Below, piece by piece: positions 4,551 through 6,256 of a stretch of DNA of 6,256 nucleotides. Position numbers and translations under genes: made by a program. The stretch spans positions 1-6,256 of the forward strand of contig JAAZNX010000017.1 in NCBI GenBank assembly GCA_012798025.1. The letters run 5' to 3'. This stretch comes from Methanothrix sp. (GTDB taxonomy: Archaea > Halobacteriota > Methanosarcinia > Methanotrichales > Methanotrichaceae). Each line of letters begins with the position of its first letter. Position 1 is the stretch's first letter. Below the pieces are notes generated by a model. The model was not told the DNA's origin and searched no databases. It saw only the letters and a program-made list of their open reading frames with translations.

Positions 4551-5934
4551 GCTCAAGATAGTCGGCATAGGCCCGGGCGAGAGAGGCCTGCGCACCATTG
4601 CTGCAGAGCAGGCCATCCTAGAATCGGACTATGTTGTCGGCTATCGTCCCTACCTCAGCATGATTTGCGACCTTCTGGATGGCAAGAATGTGGTGGCAAG
4701 CGGTATGGGCAAGGAGGTGGACAGGGCCAGAGCTGCTGTCGGTCTTCTTGAAGAGGGATCCACAGCATTGGTGAGCAGCGGAGATCCCAATGTCTACGGC
4801 ATGGCGGGCCTTGGACTTGAACTGGCTCCGAATCCCGAAGAGGTGGAGATCGTGCCGGGCGTGACATCGTTTTCGGCTGCCGCCTGCCGCTCTGGCCTGG
4901 CATTCCGCCAATGCGTGGCGGTGATCAGCCTCAGCGATCTTTTGACGCCCTGGCGAAAGATCGAGAGCCGCCTGAAGATTGCAGCAGAGCTGCAAATGCC
5001 AGTCGCTCTTTACAATCCTCGCAGCAAAAGGCGCGACTGGCAACTCATTCGCGCCCTGGACATCAGCGGCAAGAGAGACGCGCTGGTGGCCAAGAACGTG
5101 GGGCGTGAGGATCAGGATATCTTCTGGACCACATCCCAGAAGCTGATCGAAGACGAATCCCTGCAAGAGAAAATCGACATGAACACTCTGGTCATCATCA
5201 CCGGCAAAGGCACCTTCAAGGGTGATGTCGTCCCGGTGGCTGAGGTGAACGTTGTGGGCACAGGCCCGGGAGAGCGAACGCAACTGACGCGGGAGGCAGA
5301 GAGCATCCTGAAGAGCTCGACGAAGATATTCGGTGCTGGAAGGTACCTCGAGCGGATAGGCGACCTTTCTGCGGGCGAGAAGGTCGCCCATTTCGGGCCC
5401 TGTGCGGAGAGGATGGCCGCTCGCTTTTGCGAGGCTTGCGCCGCTGCAAAGGCAGGCCAGAAGACTGCCATCCTGACGGGCGGCGATCCTGGCATCTTCA
5501 GCTCGGGATGGAGGATCATGGATCAGGCACGAGGAATTGTACCTGTGCACGTCTCCGCAGGCGTCAGCGCCTTTTCCTCAGTCGCCGCAAGAGCAGGTGC
5601 CCCGCTGGTCGGCGACTTCGCCCTGCTCTCCGAGCCCGAAGACCCGTTGGCAGTATCCCTCCTCGCGGGCTCTGGATTTGGAGTTGTCGCCTACAATGTG
5701 AAAGGGCATGAAGTCGCCGATCTGCTGAGAGAGATCGATCCCGACAGGCCTTGCGTCCTGGCCAGGGATGTGACGCGTGATAACGAAACTATGATGATAT
5801 TGACTGCAGAAGATCTGATAGCTGCACAACCCAGCGGCTTTCGGTTCACCCTTATCATCGCTTCTGCAAACTCCCACATAAAAGATGGGAGGATAATAAC
5901 CAAAAGAGGATACGAAACTAAATACAGCTATTAG
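4534..5934 (+). CDS. cbiH: Cobalt-precorrin-3 C17-methyltransferase fused to a second, degenerate methylase domain
   Basis: CbiH methylates C17 and drives contraction of the porphyrin ring to the corrin ring. The product is 466 aa, about twice the usual 240. Domain 1 (about 7-235) is a full CobJ/CbiH: IVGIGPGE (9-16), VVGYRPYLSMICDLL (34-48), SGMGKEVDRA (56-65), SSGDPNVYGMAG (81-92), VPGVTSFSAAA (107-117), VISLSDLLTPW (130-140), YNPRSKRR (160-167). Domain 2 (about 238-466) repeats the fold: VVGTGPGERTQLT (240-252), TGGDPGIFSSG (315-325), VSAGVSAFSSVAA (340-352), and a CobJ-like end DGRIITKRGY (451-460). At the SLSDLLTPW position it has LLSEPEDPL (364-372), and the following YNP-containing segment is shortened. 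It may be a structural partner, an inactive paralogue, or a methylase of other specificity such as CbiE. Starts at TTG, overlapping cbiG by 17 bp. Confidence 0.9.
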   Translation: MPSEHKLKIVGIGPGERGLRTIAAEQAILESDYVVGYRPYLSMICDLLDGKNVVASGMGKEVDRARAAVGLLEEGSTALVSSGDPNVYGMAGLGLELAPNPEEVEIVPGVTSFSAAACRSGLAFRQCVAVISLSDLLTPWRKIESRLKIAAELQMPVALYNPRSKRRDWQLIRALDISGKRDALVAKNVGREDQDIFWTTSQKLIEDESLQEKIDMNTLVIITGKGTFKGDVVPVAEVNVVGTGPGERTQLTREAESILKSSTKIFGAGRYLERIGDLSAGEKVAHFGPCAERMAARFCEACAAAKAGQKTAILTGGDPGIFSSGWRIMDQARGIVPVHVSAGVSAFSSVAARAGAPLVGDFALLSEPEDPLAVSLLAGSGFGVVAYNVKGHEVADLLREIDPDRPCVLARDVTRDNETMMILTAEDLIAAQPSGFRFTLIIASANSHIKDGRIITKRGYETKYSY

Positions 5935-5945
5935 AGCTGATTTTC

Positions 5946-6256
5946 ATGATGGAAGAATACACAGATATTGGGGCCACCACGCCGGAAGCCATGCAGATCA
6001 GCAGAAAAAGCCGAAAGATGATCTCTGGCCTCATAGGGGACAATAACCTGGAAGACAGGATAGCTCAAAGGTGCGTCATTGCCACAGGCGATCCCAGTGT
6101 GGCCGAGATCTTGAGATTTCTGCATCAACCTGTCCAGGCTGGCCTGCAGGCCCTGAATAGAAGAGCACCAATCTTCGTTGACATTAAAATGGTAGAAGCG
6201 GGAGTTGTGAAGACGGGCCACAAAAGCAGAATCGAAACCATCATCGGCAATGGCGA
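5946..6256 (+). CDS. cbiC: Cobalt-precorrin-8 methylmutase family protein, partial (3' end outside window)
   Basis: CbiC moves the methyl group from C11 to C12, converting cobalt-precorrin-8 to hydrogenobyrinate-type cobyrinate without a cofactor. About 103 codons are present, roughly half of the usual ~210. Visible family features: TDIGATTPEA (6-15), IAQRCVIATGDPSVAEILRF (39-58), AGLQAL then APIFVDIKMVEAGV (70-90 region). In classical CbiC/CobH the segment reads like VIHATGD with the catalytic His; here the aligned residue is Ile45 (ATT). The protein may thus belong to the archaeal methylmutase-related group, with altered or lost activity. Either ATG 5946 or ATG 5949 can start it; a weak GAGCTGAT at 5934-5941 precedes them. 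It follows cbiH by 11 bp, so it is in the same operon. The frame is open to the window edge. Confidence 0.85.
   Translation, partial: MMEEYTDIGATTPEAMQISRKSRKMISGLIGDNNLEDRIAQRCVIATGDPSVAEILRFLHQPVQAGLQALNRRAPIFVDIKMVEAGVVKTGHKSRIETIIGNG

Noticed and set aside
4618..5550. Long open frame on the minus strand (310 codons) antisense to cbiH
   Set aside because: The plus-strand product shows clear methylase motifs throughout; the antisense translation has no recognisable motifs and is rich in Cys, His and Arg as expected for a codon-bias shadow.
5931..6221. Minus-strand open frame (96 codons) covering the cbiC start
   Set aside because: The plus strand encodes a recognisable methylmutase-family protein in the same span; the antisense product shows no family features or ribosome-binding site.

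Overview
The window looks like chromosomal DNA from a methanogenic euryarchaeon, probably Methanosarcinales/Methanothrix-like. The evidence is an archaeal TFS transcript-cleavage factor, the probable start of a PCNA gene beside it, AT-rich TATA-type promoters close to start codons (leaderless style), GGAGG/GGTGAT ribosome-binding sites, and the anaerobic (cobalt-early, Cbi-type) cobalamin pathway. The genus is inferred, not proven. No rRNA, tRNA, CRISPR array, insertion sequence or prophage is visible.

Left part (1-1755): on the minus strand lie the first codons of a probable sliding-clamp gene (pcn, cut by the window edge) and tfs. Diverging from tfs across a 54-bp gap is an ACT-domain protein of unknown function. 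After a 105-bp gap with a near-perfect 16-bp palindrome and a TATA box comes a small PD-(D/E)XK nuclease-like protein resembling Holliday-junction resolvases.

Right part (1833-6256): a tightly packed plus-strand corrin-ring operon, cbiT-cbiL-cbiF-cbiG-cbiH-cbiC(partial). The first five genes overlap by 4 to 19 bp (using the preferred cbiG start), which points to translational coupling. Together they methylate the macrocycle at C20 (CbiL), C17 with ring contraction (CbiH), C11 (CbiF) and C15 with decarboxylation (CbiT), open the ring-A lactone (CbiG), and move the C11 methyl to C12 (CbiC). CbiD, CbiE and CbiJ are not in the window. A 77-bp spacer with iterated TTAACTT/AAGTTAA motifs and a TATA box precedes cbiT and is the likely control region; no cobalamin riboswitch is seen.

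Most interesting points: cbiG seems to begin at an ATA codon behind a perfect AGGAGGT; the cbiH product carries a second, degenerate tetrapyrrole-methylase domain that could be a partner or a stand-in for a missing methylase such as CbiE; and the CbiC-like protein has Ile where classical CbiC/CobH has its catalytic His.
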